This document shows, piece after piece, positions 26,901 to 38,230 of a DNA stretch of 64,000 nucleotides. The notes below the pieces were generated by a model. That model worked only from the letters and a program-made list of their open reading frames with translations. It ran no database searches and was not told where the DNA came from. The translations under genes and the position numbers were made by a program. The stretch spans positions 6,386,001-6,450,000 of the forward strand of contig NC_135240.1 in the NCBI RefSeq assembly GCF_947623445.1, given 5' to 3'. The first letter of the stretch is position 1. Each line of letters starts with the position of its first letter. Source of the DNA: Clavelina lepadiformis. Lineage: Eukaryota > Chordata > Ascidiacea > Aplousobranchia > Clavelinidae.

Positions 26901-28894
26901 GAAAACCCCTGATTACTGGGAATATAAATACTTCTGCCAAGTTTGCTTTGTGTAATTAAAATTACCAAATTTGCAAAAGTAGCATTTACGAATTAAACGT
27001 TTTCCAACGTGTGCGAATACATTATAGCTGGGTCGTGACCGGTAAGTTCGTTCAAAGCAGATGTTACGTAATATGACGTCAAATAACGTAAGTGGTTAAC
27101 CTTTTGTTAATTGCATGATACGCGAGCTAAATGGTAGCTAAGCGAGTATTGGGTAAAAATAGTCCTGTAAACCAACTCCGTTCGACCGATGTGCATGGCA
27201 GACGACCATTGCCTACATAAGTGGCTATTTTAGACCAATTCTAATGTCGACGAAGGGAAGAAGTTGTGTGGGCTATTCACGGCAAGGTTGTTGACCTACG
27301 CTCTACCAGGAGTGGTTATCAGGTGGGCGGCGGTATGATTTAAGTTGAAACCTGTACTGCGCTTCGAGCGAGCAAAAGACGCGCGTGGGTGGGAAAACTT
27401 TGGGACTGTTTTGAAAACTCATCCACAAATACATTGCACGTGCGCAGAACTTTACAATGAATTCCATAAAATACAGAAACCTTGACAAAAGCTAGTAAAG
27501 TGAGAGATAAAATCGTTTCTATTTTTGATGATAAATCGTAAGTACAAACGTATCCAAACACGTAAGACTGGTTTAAAAGGAATAGAAATACGGTAGTGAG
27601 TAGTCTTTAGGGCATAATTGTTTATAGGCCTGCGTTATTTGTTAGAATAAATCGGTGATTTAATTATTACGCCAGACTGTCGCTACACGCAATTTATCAA
27701 AGTAGACGTCGAGTAAATACATAACCTTCTAATAAGAAAACATCAGTATATTATTTAGTCACCAGTCTTCAAAAACACCTTCTAAAGCGGCCAAATATAG
27801 TACTTAGGTCCAATGAGATTACAAATGAACTTACGGACGATAAAGACAAAGTGGAAAAGACAAACCAACACCATACATACAAAGTGCGACCATTTAAGTC
27901 ATTCACAAAGCTGCAGCGAAGACATCCAGGCTTATAAATCAAAGATTTCCGTTCACACAAGCTTGAAAGGAAATATTTGAAGATCTAAATACGGCCCAAG
28001 GAAATTCAGGCAGAGTTACCAGTTTGGTCTCACTCCGAGTAAATGAATTAGGTACTGCCTGTTTGAACTGTTGGTCTTTAAAAAGGCGTCAAGTGCTTTT
28101 ACCAGACCAAAACAGTAGTCTATACAAACAATAGGGCCACATATGCCAAAACTCTTTTTGACATAATCTCACAAAATATTTGAGTTGAGTTATACATATG
28201 GATAGTATCGCAAAGATTTCTGTATTAATGAGACAATTTACCCAGAAAACCAGCACACTCTAAAGAACATCATTACTGGTATTTAGTCCAAAAATAACTT
28301 GATGTCTGTTTGAGCTTAGTTCACTAAATCAACTTGTGTATCAATGTGGAATCAATGCAAGCAGTGTGTTACAAATGGCAGACTTATTTCAGCGAAATGC
28401 AGCGTATTATCTTTATTTAAAGTTAAGTAACCAGAAGATTGTTTTCCATGTAAAATTATATCAGAAATTTACTTTACCAAAATAATTTCAATCTAATTCA
28501 CTTCAACACGCCAACATGAGAGCCTAAATAAAGGTGAATTAAAAAGATATCTTAATCTCTTAGTACTGAATTCAGATATTATATTATTGCATGAGTCAAA
28601 CTGAATCCCATAATCTGTCACAAACCATTTCAGAATAATCAACAAAATTTTTAAGCATGCTAAAAAGAAAGGTGCACATCATGTGGTATAAAAATCCTTC
28701 GAGATTATTCCAATAAAACAATGCTAGAAACTTATGGCATAGCATAAACAATATATAAGCATGAAAATATATACAATTACACTAAAAGTCACATTGACAA
28801 TGCACTGCATAATGACACCTACATTTCTGCGAAGTTTTCTTTCTGGTGGTGATTTTCTTAGCCATCCAGAAAGCATTACGCCTCCACTGCTCAT
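11995..28894 (-). CDS. GAB: GRB2-associated-binding (GAB/Dos) docking protein, complete, 20 exons, 1,247 aa
   Basis: Membrane-recruited scaffold below receptor tyrosine kinases. Exons 5'->3': 28894-28823, 22268-22140, 20756-20594, 20257-20143, 19952-19780, 19552-19476, 19249-19157, 18930-18889, 18369-18186, 17924-17812, 17696-17594, 16327-16211, 16049-15925, 15750-15001, 14924-14834, 14091-13765, 13619-13424, 13203-12648, 12507-12335, 12139-11995; all phases agree. Residues 5-120 are the GAB-type PH domain ([48 protein letters not shown]). The rest is Ser/Pro/Tyr-rich: YDVPP (Y279), EYINTAD (Y452), NYDTPS (Y855), and a p85-type YxxM at Y878. The PxxxRxxKP motif for the GRB2 C-terminal SH3 domain is PPVKRDLKP (about 934-942). 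Two C-terminal SHP2-type sites are LKYVEL (Y1175) and VEYIVL (Y1210). It is longer than vertebrate GAB proteins. Intron 1 is about 6.5 kb, far larger than the others. Confidence 0.95.
14180..14335. repeat. Repeat built from ACTCGAGTC palindromes, in a GAB intron
   Basis: Several copies of actcgagtc and its variants (gactcgact, gagtcgagtg) occur within about 150 bases, immediately upstream of the exon at 14091. Similar cores occur in repeats of other aquatic animals (recollection, not checked). Open reading through it on the minus strand is incidental. Confidence 0.6.
22269..28822 (-). other. Large first intron of GAB
   Basis: Between the first coding exon (24 codons) and the exon starting AWKKRWF. 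Short open frames on both strands around 25.5-25.9 kb overlap each other and show no domain. A perfect 9-bp hairpin (aaaagtggt-ttc-accactttt) lies at 26753-26773. Such a long first intron could hold regulatory sequence, but none is recognisable by eye. Confidence 0.6.
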
Positions 28895-31683
28895 TGTAAA
28901 TTTTATGCCAATTTTTTAAGGAAATCAAACAGTAAATAAAGCAGCTACCAGCACTGTCATATTCCAGAAAACCGTAAATGTTACCGTCGTCTTTGCTCTA
29001 TTCGGAAGGAGCAAAATGTAAGTTGCAATTGAGAGACGATGTCAGGACTTGAGCAGGTTCAGAATAGTATGTTTCAGTACAGAGATTTTTCTCTGTTTCT
29101 ACCAATGTGAAAAACCTGTACCTAAAACAGATAATTAATAAAAACAGTTATTAAGGAACGATTCGCAGTTCAATTGGATGTGGGTAATTATGGTAATCCA
29201 GCATTTAATGCACAAGAATTGGTAGCAGCCCATATGCACACTTCAGAAATTTTTTCTTCCGAACAACAAAGCTTCATCTTAAATTTTGGGTCATTTCACT
29301 TTCATAGAACCATTCACAAACATAAACCTATATTCAAAATTTTAACAATAAACACATCTACTTGCGATCAGGATATTTCTTTTCGACCTTTAAGGTAAGC
29401 TGAGAAAAAAATAAAGATGCTTACTTATAAATTAAGCAAACACAGACTACAAAAGAGATGTCAATGGTTCAATGCACCAGCAAATTTTGTACAGCACTGC
29501 TGAAAATATTTAGACCACACACCACACACTATATATCACATAGTTTCTTATGGCGTAACAATTTCTGCATGTTCAGCAAAGTAGGTTAGTAGTTAGTCCA
29601 ATGACTTTATGCTATATAGGCTACTACGTCTATAACTTGCAAATAACTTCATAATTATTTTCCAAACAAACACTTGGGCTATTTTCTACGTGGCCACATT
29701 ATCTCATATACATACTGATATAATACTCGCACTGAGAACATATACATCGAGTCAACATAGGCCTACCTTGCAACTGTTTATAACCAATAGGATAAAATGT
29801 TGGCAACATTCAACTTGTTATATGAACTAGATTAACAAAAATAAAATAAATATAAAAAAATACAACCTGCCAAAGCTAGTAGCCTATTGAAGGTAAACAT
29901 ACAAATTGTGTAAGAAGATTGCAAGAAAATTGCAAGAAAATTGTGCATTTTTACTTGGTAAGTATAAAAAGTTCATTTACATCGTACATTTTATTGGTTG
30001 GTATTTTCTATTCCCCTCACATTTATTGATGAAAACCAAACGATAGGCTTTGCCAGTCGTTAAATATAGGTAAGGGTGTAATTGGCTGACTATGGCTATC
30101 CAAATCAATCATGGAGTGTTCACATTATGACAGCGGTGTGATGAGCTCTAAACAGTAAACCCGCTTTGTTGCAATAAGTATCAATTCATAGTACCAGTGC
30201 AAAGCCACCTGATCAACAATGGTAATTTTCTGTAAACATCCAAAGTAATCAACAACATTTACGTCATTACCACAGATCAACCATTTAGCCTGCTTTCAAG
30301 ATTTACAATCAGATATTTTAACGTTACGTGTGGTCAGTATAGGCCATTTATCTTTTATTACTCACTAATTCTTCTGCTACATATTCAATGCTCTTGGTAA
30401 GTAAATAGTCTTATGTCAACAAATCGTACCTCAACGTTCACGTTCCCCTGCGCTACTGCTAGCCTAGTCTCCTGCGACTAGCCTACTGCACGTAACTGAG
30501 ACATTGTTTTGTATGAATAACCCCAGGTAGGACTTACAGTTGCGGCTGACACCTAGCACTATTTGACATAACAGCGCCATTAAGCGGAATAAAAATCGAG
30601 GCGGCGGCGAGGAACATTGGACTTAAAGCTGTGCTGTACTAGTATTTTTTTTCTGTTTCAGAAGTATTGTTTTGCTTATCACATGCTCCGCGCGAGTTCA
30701 CCATATATGACATGTAATCGCCGGCATTTTAATGAACAAAAGTGACGTCTGAACACAAACCGATGAAACAGTCGACTACATTCACCTTATAAAGCGATGA
30801 AATTTCTACAAAGCTGGTGAAAAAGAAATGGCAAACGTTATAGGTAGTTTTTCATAATACTACGAGCTAAATACAAAAAGCCACAATCAGAAAGGATTCA
30901 CAAAAGCATTATTTGCAGCATTTTTAAAGTTAAAGATAACCGATATATCAGTTGTTTGGAATAAATTTTGCAAAAAAAAGAAAAAATACAAAAAGTGCAA
31001 ATTTATCAAGTTTCACATGACTGTAAAAAGAAAATGACCAAAAACACTGAACAAGAAATTTGCTAGCAACTTGTAACATATATTAAACATGATTAGCATA
31101 ACTGTGTTTATATGAAGTGAGAAGTTAGAAACAGCAAAGATTCAGAAATTCAACAATTGTAAATGAATGCTGGTAGTCTTTCACTTTTATAAAATAAAAA
31201 TCTTCTTTATGTAAAAATTTATATACAAAGTGGCTTTTATCAAACTTACCAAATATCGAATGCAAAACTACTAACTAAGCACAATATATACAACATAAGC
31301 ACTAACAGCCAATACAGGTCATAAGCACCAATAACTAAAGCGAGTAGAAAGACGTTTTACAAAATTGAAAAAATACTGCTTTTAAAGAACTCGGCTACAA
31401 ATAGTCAACAACACCACAAGGTAACCCGGAATTAGTGAATACTTAATTTTGTCACGTGTGTAATGTATATTATAATTTGCTAACAAGCCAATGTAGAACA
31501 TAGCACTTTCAATAGACATCAGCATAGTAATACTGTAGTATCACATGCTCATAAGTCATAACATTTGTCAAAACAGCGCTTACAAAGTGGCAGTAACTGA
31601 GTTGTGTGGCTAGTAACAGGCAACGTTTTTAACCATAAAATCTGGTGTTTTAAGTGAGCTAATATTTTAAATGCAGATGTGAA
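28895..31683. other. Intergenic stretch between GAB start and WLS end
   Basis: No coding sequence found. It should contain the GAB promoter and 5' UTR on the minus strand and the 3' UTR of WLS. I see no clear TATA box or CpG cluster. Confidence 0.5.
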
Positions 31684-34600
31684 CTAATCCTCACGATCTT
31701 TTAGCTGTGTCATTTGCAAGATTTGGGTTTGTTCAGTTGTACTTCTTAGCGCAACCATCTCATTTTCAGAGTTATCATCTGAAACGAAACATTAATTCAA
31801 TATATGCTATGTTCAACAAAACATCAAAGTATATTTGCTAACACTAGCTCTTTAGTTTAGACCAGTGGTTCTCAAACTGGGGTCCGCGGTCCTTTTGGGG
31901 TCCGTGAGACAATTTTCTGGGACCGCAAAGCACCTTCCAAAAAACGGCACTACTTGCCATAAAGCCAAAAGCTCGAAACCGGTTGAATGTGATTCACGAT
32001 ATTAGGATTGCGTTGTCTAAAACGGAACCAAACATAGCTGAACTGTAGGCAAAGAAGCAGGTACACCTGTCACGTTGATATTATAAAAACCAACGTGTTG
32101 TTTTTTGTTTATTTGTGTTGATTTTTTAAGGGACCGTGAGACATTTAAAAAATTGCTAGGAGACCGTTGCGTACTTTCTTTTAAAAAAGTTTGAGAACCA
32201 CTGGTTTAGACCATACCGATATATAATTTCATAGTTCTTTTGGTTAAGGATTAGGCAAGTGTAAGCACTTCTACAATTGGAGAAATATTACCTGTGGCAG
32301 CTGAAAACTCGTACAGTTTGTGAGACGGTGCATACAAGGAGAGGACAAGAAACACATAAATATTCCAGAGCCCATAAACACCAGTAAAAAATGCAGAAGC
32401 TACTTGCACATCAGCTGGAAAGAAGTCGTGAAACAGGCCCTCAAATGTCTGTAAAGACAATAATCTCTAAAATCGTAAACTACATAGTTCAACCATTACC
32501 ATAAAACGTTCCTTGTACAAATTTAATGAATACAGTATATATAAACAACTTTTGTATTGTATTGTATCAGTAAGCATAATCAATAGTCAAGTCACAAACA
32601 AATCTGATTAATTGGCATTTAGTCAAAGAACAAACATAAACTAAAAAGTAAATGGAAATCAAATGCATTCTCCTCTATGGTCAACAGAATTTTGTTAATG
32701 TAAAAAAGAAAGTAGGTCACCTGCTGCAAGAAAAAGAATATAACAGTCAGGCCAGCTGTCAAGACTGTAACCATCATCAGTCTTTTTAAACGACTGACAA
32801 TTGCTTCAAAGTGGATGGCACGATGGTCTGGCAAGATAAACTTTCGCTTGTAACTAATGGATCGGAAAACCTTGTACAAAAGGTACAGGAGCAGAATAAT
32901 ATACAGAAGACCGGCCAAAGTTCCAATAGCGAGAAGGGCATAGCCAAAACTCGGATGTGTCCATATCGTTGCAAACGGATTAACAATCTGAATTCCACGT
33001 TCGGCAAGGTCAAATGATAACAAAGCAAATGATGCTGTGAATATAGATCCAAGATGCCAACGATATGCTGATATCTTATTTCTGTGGGCTTGATCCTTAA
33101 TGAAGAAGAAACATGTGATTTAAGGGAACAGCGCTGATGCTGAAGTATACTACACAGCATTTTTAGTGAAATTCTAAATTTCAAAACAGCAAATATCAAA
33201 CATGCTTGTATTTTTGTACAACGCTCAAAGATCTATATTAACAAAACAATACAAAGTGTGAAGTTACTTAGTAAGTAACTTGGCAGCAACCTACCATTAA
33301 ATGCTCTCCCATGAAGATGACCCAAAAGCTAAAGAGAACAGCATAAAAAAATCCTTGGCGAATGTCAGTAACCAACAACATCCACGGTACATCGTAGAAG
33401 ATTGTGAGATACTCCAAAGGAAAGTTTAAAAAAAGTAACGAAAGTGCAAGAGCAAAAATGGATCTAAATGACATTGCATAATAAATGACAAAATATTGAC
33501 CCAAATCACAATTCCCTTAAAGTATAATCAAAGATTAGTAATATAAGTTATTAACCCCGGAACAAAAATCATGGAACAGACCCACAAAGTTTCTATACTA
33601 AGCAGTAAGATATTGTTTGCAACAACATTTTCACTAACCTTTCTATCAGCATGGACTTTCTCGCCAAAATTGCCACTCTCCTCCAGAACCAAACAGTAGG
33701 GAACAACATGATGATGAACAAGACGGTCTTGATACTCAGCCAGACCCTTGTAAATCCTCCAGTTTGTGAAATCATCTGTTAAAGCAGAAATTAGTTAGTC
33801 AGTAAACAAGATATAACAAATGGAGAAATTAGAGTATACAGTAATTGCTACATATGCTGATTGCAGTATGATACCACAATGCAAGTATGCAAACAGGTTT
33901 CATTATTTAACAAAGTAAGAGCAATGTACAAGATTTGTTTAAAAACTATCAGGCTTTCAAAATTACTATTTGACAAATACATAATGCTCGATTTTTATGC
34001 ACTAAGGCCAACTGGTTTTTGAACACACCTCAAATATTTAACTCAAACAGTTTAGCACACAATTGAATGAAACAATAACAGGTTTAAGTAACAGGAATGA
34101 GATTTTTCATACATTGCTTTGAACTTACAATGAACTGCATGTCACTTATTTTATCAATTTGCGTGTTAGTTTCATCATCTATGCGTTCATCATTATTGGG
34201 CATAAATCTCCCAAGTGGAATACCCATGTTGAGAACATACTGCTTGTGAGGGACTGAGCCAAGTTGGAACGCAAAGACAGGTTCACAATCATATTCCGAT
34301 CTGTCGGCAGCATAATCACAAGATAGAGTCCGCTTCTCGATGCTGTTTGCCAACAAAGTCCAGGCTTCAGGAATTAGCCTGGCTCCTATCTGGTCACTAT
34401 AGCCAAGAGTGAAATTGAATGTCATTTCCGGGTTTGCTATAGGAACTGTGAACAGAAATTGCATGGATGTGGTGAAAAGTACTTGGTAACAAATCAACCA
34501 ATTTTCGCAAGAAATGTACAAGTAGCCTACAAAAATAAGGATTCACTTGGTTAAGTATGGTATGTTGTAATAAGTACGTACTGTCATTTTTACATAACTA

Positions 34601-35504
34601 CAAACTGTTAGAACAACAGTATATAATGGTAAGTCCACCAGCAATAAATTACTACTTCCATAAAAAATACATATAAAATTGCCTTGTTTAAAATGCTAAT
34701 AATAACCAAGCATCACAAGCACGAACCATAGCTGGTCATGTTCACCCTTTTGTCAACTGTCCGCGTAAATGTTAAATAACCAACAACATACTGAAACCAT
34801 CTGTACATTGTGAAATTCTGAGGTGGAATAACTCGAGTGAAAACAACCTTGCTGGGATGATCAGGGACATTACTATCTATTGTATCATCAAGACCCTGCA
34901 AACAGAAACAGCAAACATTATATAAAAGCATGATGCTGGCTTGTTGGTGCTGTGACAGTTTATTAAGCATTCGACCATTCATTGCGACATTTTAAACTCA
35001 CAGATATACTGTGATCATGTCATTGCGCTATGAAAATTAAAATACTTCTGAAAGTTAGTAATAGTTCTCAAAAATGGTAAGTAAAATTTACCGCTTCTTT
35101 ACAGATTTTCGGCAATTCCCAGTCTTTTTCTGATTTATAGCAACTTTTCATTCCAGATGGAGCAGCCCATGATGGTCGAGGAGCTTTTTTAAAAGAGAAA
35201 ACTAGTTTAAAATTATCTAAAAAACCTTGTTCTTGATTACTCTTAAGGCACAGAACAACACAAATACTAAATTAGAAACATAGCTCTCCGGTAAGATAAA
35301 GACCTACTTAAGCTACATTAAGCCAACAACAAGTACAATATTAAACATGTGCTTATAGTAAATGGCATTTTCGTCCAATAAATCCATTTACCACTTACCA
35401 ATAAATGCGCCAATTAGAATCAACACAATCTCTGCAACCAACAGGGCAAGTAATATTACCACAAGTTTTCTTGTGGAAAGATTTTCTATCACAGTTCCAG
35501 CCAT
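31684..35504 (-). CDS. WLS: Wntless (GPR177), Wnt cargo receptor, complete, 9 exons, 538 aa
   Basis: Multi-pass protein that carries lipid-modified Wnt from the Golgi to the cell surface. Exons 5'->3': 35504-35399, 35183-35092, 34895-34727, 34445-34129, 33775-33639, 33463-33295, 33095-32721, 32448-32292, 31778-31684; all phases agree. The length is close to human WLS (541 aa). The N-terminus [14 protein letters not shown] and first membrane span (about 13-35) match the family. A large lumenal domain follows (about 36-228), then a block of membrane spans with family-typical stretches such as [38 protein letters not shown] and [15 protein letters not shown], then APSHKLYEF. The acidic cytosolic tail ends QLKDRED. 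Exon 3 uses a weak donor (gttcgt), but the joint is in frame. Intron 8 contains a hAT MITE. Confidence 0.95.
31863..32203. mobile_element. hAT MITE, 341 bp, in last WLS intron
   Basis: Perfect 15-bp terminal inverted repeats CAGTGGTTCTCAAAC, with the 8-bp target duplication GTTTAGAC on both sides (31855-31862 and 32204-32211). The interior has no coding capacity. The perfect flanks suggest a fairly recent insertion. Confidence 0.9.
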
Positions 35505-38230
35505 AGTTGCCCAAATTTTCCAATTACTAATAACCAATAAATTAAATTGTAAACAAAAGAAAAGAAACTAAAGGCAATAAATTGACAGATCATGAGATCA
35601 AGGATGTAGAAAGTAATGGAGATTCTCATTTCCAGTATTTCTTATCCTTAATTGTTCCTGCTGCATTTTGTACACATCCATTTTGTAAGCATAGGTCTAT
35701 TCGACGTAGTAAGTACATTTTGAGTATAAATGGTTGTTGTTTGCTACCATACTTGCAGTAGTATTGTTAATGTTAACTGTTTGGTTTTATCAAAGTTATC
35801 CAAATTGTGTGACTTGGCAAGCGAAACTTTAAGCTCACCAAGCAGGGGTATTTTCTGTGTTTTACCCAGTGGACAAACAAATACATAGCTGAAAAAACTC
35901 TGCATTGCTCTTTGTATTCAGTTTTAAATCAATAACATTGATAAGAATTCAAATTTTCAAACGTTTATGCTCTTGTGACGTAATAACTGGGGAATTGCAG
36001 TAAAAAAGTGATTTACTAAGTTCTGTAACCAATGTTACCAGGAGTGGGGAAAAATCCCTACTCTTACTCCGACTTGAATGGGAAGGAGTTATGAGGTAAT
36101 AAAAGAGAAATTATAACATGATAATAGATTCTTTCCAAGTCATTGTGTGGGTGGAAAGATTTTTTTGATCGCCTATAGGCCTACTTAGCAATGGAAAATG
36201 TCGACCCAGTTTGATTCATTTTTAAATGACAAACGTTATGGCCATTGCATTGTAAAAATTTCGCTTTGGTGAGTTGCATATGAATTCCTTTACACAACAA
36301 AAATTTTTTTTAAAATATGTTGCCTAGTTTTTATTTTACGGCGGTTTTAATCCTACGCACTGGACTAGTTCGATACAATGTCACGTCACATGGTCAGCAT
36401 AGCATGCGATGCGTATAAGAGTTTGTGTGGTGTCTGAAGCATGTTTGAAAGTAATAATTCGGTTTTTATTTACATCTAGTTGATTATTTTAAAGTTTGCT
36501 TGACATGCCAAACAAAATTAGCCTATGTAACACGCCACAGATTACATGCAAAGTCTTACGCATTTTATGTCACATTCTTCGCTGACCACGTAACTAGACA
36601 TCATGTCGAACAATCCCAGAGTGTAGGATTCTAAAACACTGTAAAATAAAAACTCTGAGGCAACTTAATTTCTTTTATCACGTAAACGAATTCATATGTA
36701 ACTCACCTGAACGAAATCTTTACAATCCAATACCCAGAACGTTAGAAAGTAAAAAAATCAAAGTGGGCCGACAATTTTCATTTTTAAGTATAAGCGATCG
36801 AAAAAATCTTGTGGTAACCTGGAAAGGGTCTATTCCTCAATACTCGTTATAGATATGGGAGTGCAAAAGTTAAAGAGACCGGGGTTGTGAACGTGCGGGC
36901 TTTATAATTAGGCCAGCCTCCTAGACCTATTAACAAGCTAGGCTAGCGCCGCAAGCCAAAAGCTTCAGCTGTCCATGTTTTCAACCAGCCCCTCCGACCT
37001 TCGTAGGCTACCCCATATGGTCATACACAGAGAAAAATTTCAGGCGCCGCTAATGCTTCCCAGTCTAATGAAAATATAAGCTGTATATGCTTTCTTGACA
37101 CGTGGCTAAAAGCATGCTAAATTGTTTTCCCGGAAACCAGTTATCTACAAAACTGTGGAGCAATCTGAGTTTCTGGGTTAGCAATTGGCAGTTGTGGATG
37201 TGGTAGGGCACTTGAAAGCTCATGTTTTTGAATCATCGACATCTTATTCAGTGGTCAATTGTTACTACAAATTAATTTTTGTGTACCCTGAGTGTTCTAT
37301 AGCTATGCTTGCGTTAGTATTGATGGCGATTGTCCCCTTGCTAATGCTTTTACCCTCTCGCATCCAGGCGCTTACGCTTTCAATTTTTACGAAGAATTAT
37401 AAACGAAGCGACTTTTTTTACAATACCTTTTACTAGTAAATGTACTAGTTAGTAAAAATTACCTGGCGTGCAATCAGCTTCAGCATGTCGTTTAGTTAGG
37501 TATTTAACAAATTTGTTACAGTATTTTTATGGTATAAAATAAGATGTAGCGCCCAATACGACACCATCTTCTTGGTTAGCCGCTATGGAGCTGCCTGGTT
37601 CTATGCTAAACTTGTGTTTAACCAGCTACTTCTTGTTCTTTTAATTTTATTGTTATTAGCATAGTTTTCGAGACATAAGTGTATTTTATACCAGAGCGAG
37701 ATACTTCATCATCAACAACAACATTCGGAGTCAAACTTGAAGATCACGAATTTTAAGAAAATCTAACCAACCTATAAAACATATATCATGACTTCCTCTA
37801 CGCAAACTTCTACTTCTTTAACGTGTGTCCATAAATATTGAAACAGTGGTATTTGATTGAATATGATATGAATGATTGAATATGATTATGTGCCCAACTA
37901 AAATTATCGAGTTAATACATGTAGAACAAGGTAGAACACAAACAGTACCAAATGACTACTTTAAAAAATTGATTTGTTTTTGCAATTGAACATTTTTACT
38001 GTTGAATATTTGCAATCGATGTGACAAAATGCAACGTAACTACTTCCGCCTAGAAACCAATGTTCGTATATTGAACGTAATTTCAAGGGCTGCCACTAAC
38101 TAGGAAGAGAGCAACCAAGAACGAAATCTGCTTCGAGCGCTGCATTGCAAACTGAAACCTTTCAGACTGCTATCTGCTCCACAGCTGGTACATATGCATG
38201 CAAGGAACTGCAGCTCCAGGGTGCTTTAAC
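35505..38230. other. Intergenic stretch upstream of WLS, with one interspersed repeat copy
   Basis: No gene is supported. It contains the WLS promoter region and copy 1 of a repeat shared with 42.7-43.0 kb, listed separately. Confidence 0.5.
36247..36836 (+). repeat. Interspersed repeat, copy 1
   Basis: The segment around gagttgcatatgaattcc, ttgcctagtttttat and catagcatgc aligns with 42702-42905. A second block (aagtata.gcgatc..aaaaatcttg, then ctggaaag..tctattc, 36785-36836) aligns with 42925-42996. Between the two blocks this copy has about 300 extra bases. Confidence 0.65.
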
